From GWF sp031972135 (GTDB lineage Bacteria > Patescibacteriota > Microgenomatia > UBA1400 > UBA12108), in contig DALYFH010000006.1 of the NCBI GenBank assembly GCA_031972135.1, forward strand, positions 1 to 39,093: DNA of 39,093 nucleotides, in the 5' to 3' direction. How positions within the stretch are numbered: the first letter of the stretch is position 1; every line of letters begins with the position of its first letter. A program made the position numbers and the translations under genes. The notes under the pieces are model-generated. The model ran no database searches. It was not told where the DNA came from and saw only the letters and a list, made by a program, of their open reading frames with translations. This document shows, one piece after another, positions 38,715-39,093 of the stretch.

Positions 38715-39092
38715 TCATTTCCCGAACCGTCTTTGCCTCTTCTGATACTCCTCAATCGCTACCTCAAATTTTTCAGGCGTAAAATCAGGAAAAAGGGTGT
38801 CTGTAAAATACAGTTCACTATATGCCGCCTGCCACATCAAGAACCCAGATAGTCGATAGTCTCCACCCGTTCTAATAATCAGATCAGGGTCGGGCATGCC
38901 TTCTGTGTCTAGTTGGTTTTCAAAATCCACACCACCCTTTTGCACTGCCCGCTTAATTTCATCCCGCCCACCATAATTTAGGGCAAATGTGACCGAAATC
39001 TTTTCATTCTTCTCACTCTCAGCTATGACTCGCTTCATCCCTATCTGGATATCTTCGCTAAATCGACTCATGTCTCCGATTAATCTAAGCCT
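38715..39092 (-). CDS. uppS: Isoprenyl transferase (undecaprenyl diphosphate synthase), 5' end outside window
   Basis: The C-terminal 125 residues of a cis-prenyltransferase that makes the undecaprenyl carrier lipid for peptidoglycan and glycans. The frame is open to the window edge and begins RLRLIGDMSRFSEDIQ. Key segments are VTFALNYGGRDEI, the substrate-binding DPDLIIRTGGDYRLSGFLMWQAAYSELYF and the final WPDF-like LFPDFTPEKFEVAIEEYQKRQRRFGK. It should supply the lipid used with the penicillin-binding protein at the other end. Confidence 0.94.
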   Translation of the reverse strand, partial: RLRLIGDMSRFSEDIQIGMKRVIAESEKNEKISVTFALNYGGRDEIKRAVQKGGVDFENQLDTEGMPDPDLIIRTGGDYRLSGFLMWQAAYSELYFTDTLFPDFTPEKFEVAIEEYQKRQRRFGK

Positions 39093-39093
39093 C

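Noticed and set aside
1..39093. CRISPR array, prophage, insertion sequence or plasmid features
   Set aside because: No regularly spaced direct repeats, cas genes, transposase, integrase or phage structural genes were found; the GIY-YIG and pilin-like genes alone do not indicate mobility.

Overview
The window looks like a chromosome fragment of a small-genome, fermentative bacterium of the Candidate Phyla Radiation (Patescibacteria), most like the Microgenomates/Katanobacteria side. That placement is inferred from gene content and architecture: a TsaC-TsaE fusion, two small type IV secretion-type pilin-like proteins, a membrane-anchored PsbP-like protein, a degenerate PP2C-like/TM/beta-propeller protein, a compact phosphoglycerate kinase, a split transketolase, lactate dehydrogenase, and no biosynthetic operons. 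TGA serves as a normal stop (for example at 27160-27162 and 29763-29765), so the UGA=Gly code of Gracilibacteria/Absconditabacteria is excluded. One 100-N scaffold gap (20169-20268) interrupts the suf operon.

Layout. 1-3.9 kb: penicillin-binding protein (5' end outside), cmk with a small membrane protein, and L-lactate dehydrogenase. 3.9-10.6 kb (minus strand): non-oxidative pentose phosphate genes (rpiB, rpe, both transketolase halves) with a PfkB sugar kinase, a LOG-family protein, a secreted propeller protein, a YjjX-type NTPase and an MIP18/SufT-like protein. 10.6-12.5 kb: GH36-like glycosidase and GT2 glycosyltransferase. 12.5-15.8 kb (minus): a small conserved protein, DsbA-like thioredoxin, single-cluster ferredoxin, a 58-residue zinc ribbon, an FNR-type reductase and an MFS transporter, the last four with overlapping ends. 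15.8-18.6 kb: t6A genes (tsaC-tsaE fusion, tsaD) around a HIT protein. 18.6-23.1 kb (minus): rrf2-sufC-sufB-sufD(partial)-sufS-sufU. 23.2-26 kb (minus): exonuclease-like protein, pgk, aldolase, small membrane protein. 26-30.8 kb: MFS, HPF, iron-permease-like protein, FkbM methyltransferase, two tRNA-Ser genes, and small membrane, cupin and DUF proteins. 30.8-33.3 kb: anchored protein, ComF, tmRNA, GIY-YIG protein, smpB. 33.4-38.5 kb: PP2C-like/propeller membrane protein, two small membrane proteins, SpoIID-like protein, two pilin-like proteins. End: partial uppS.

Two things stand out beyond the genes. First, eight intergenic spacers carry large imperfect palindromes of about 115-150 bp. They fall in two families (A: 2655, 5827, 17382, 38567; B: 3748, 9620, 20558, 33314). 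Within a family the loops and junctions are conserved while the stems change sequence and stay paired. This is the signature of a structured RNA or a selected cruciform, and is the best candidate here for something undescribed. Second, at least 18 promoter-proximal genes have a -10-like hexamer only 6-8 nt before the start codon, which predicts leaderless transcription. In several divergent gene pairs the two -10 boxes overlap on opposite strands. Genes inside operons instead show Shine-Dalgarno sequences or overlapping stops and starts.

The metabolic picture is fermentation of scavenged sugars through lower glycolysis and the non-oxidative pentose phosphate route to lactate, with Suf Fe-S assembly, a small ferredoxin/reductase module and a peptidoglycan envelope.
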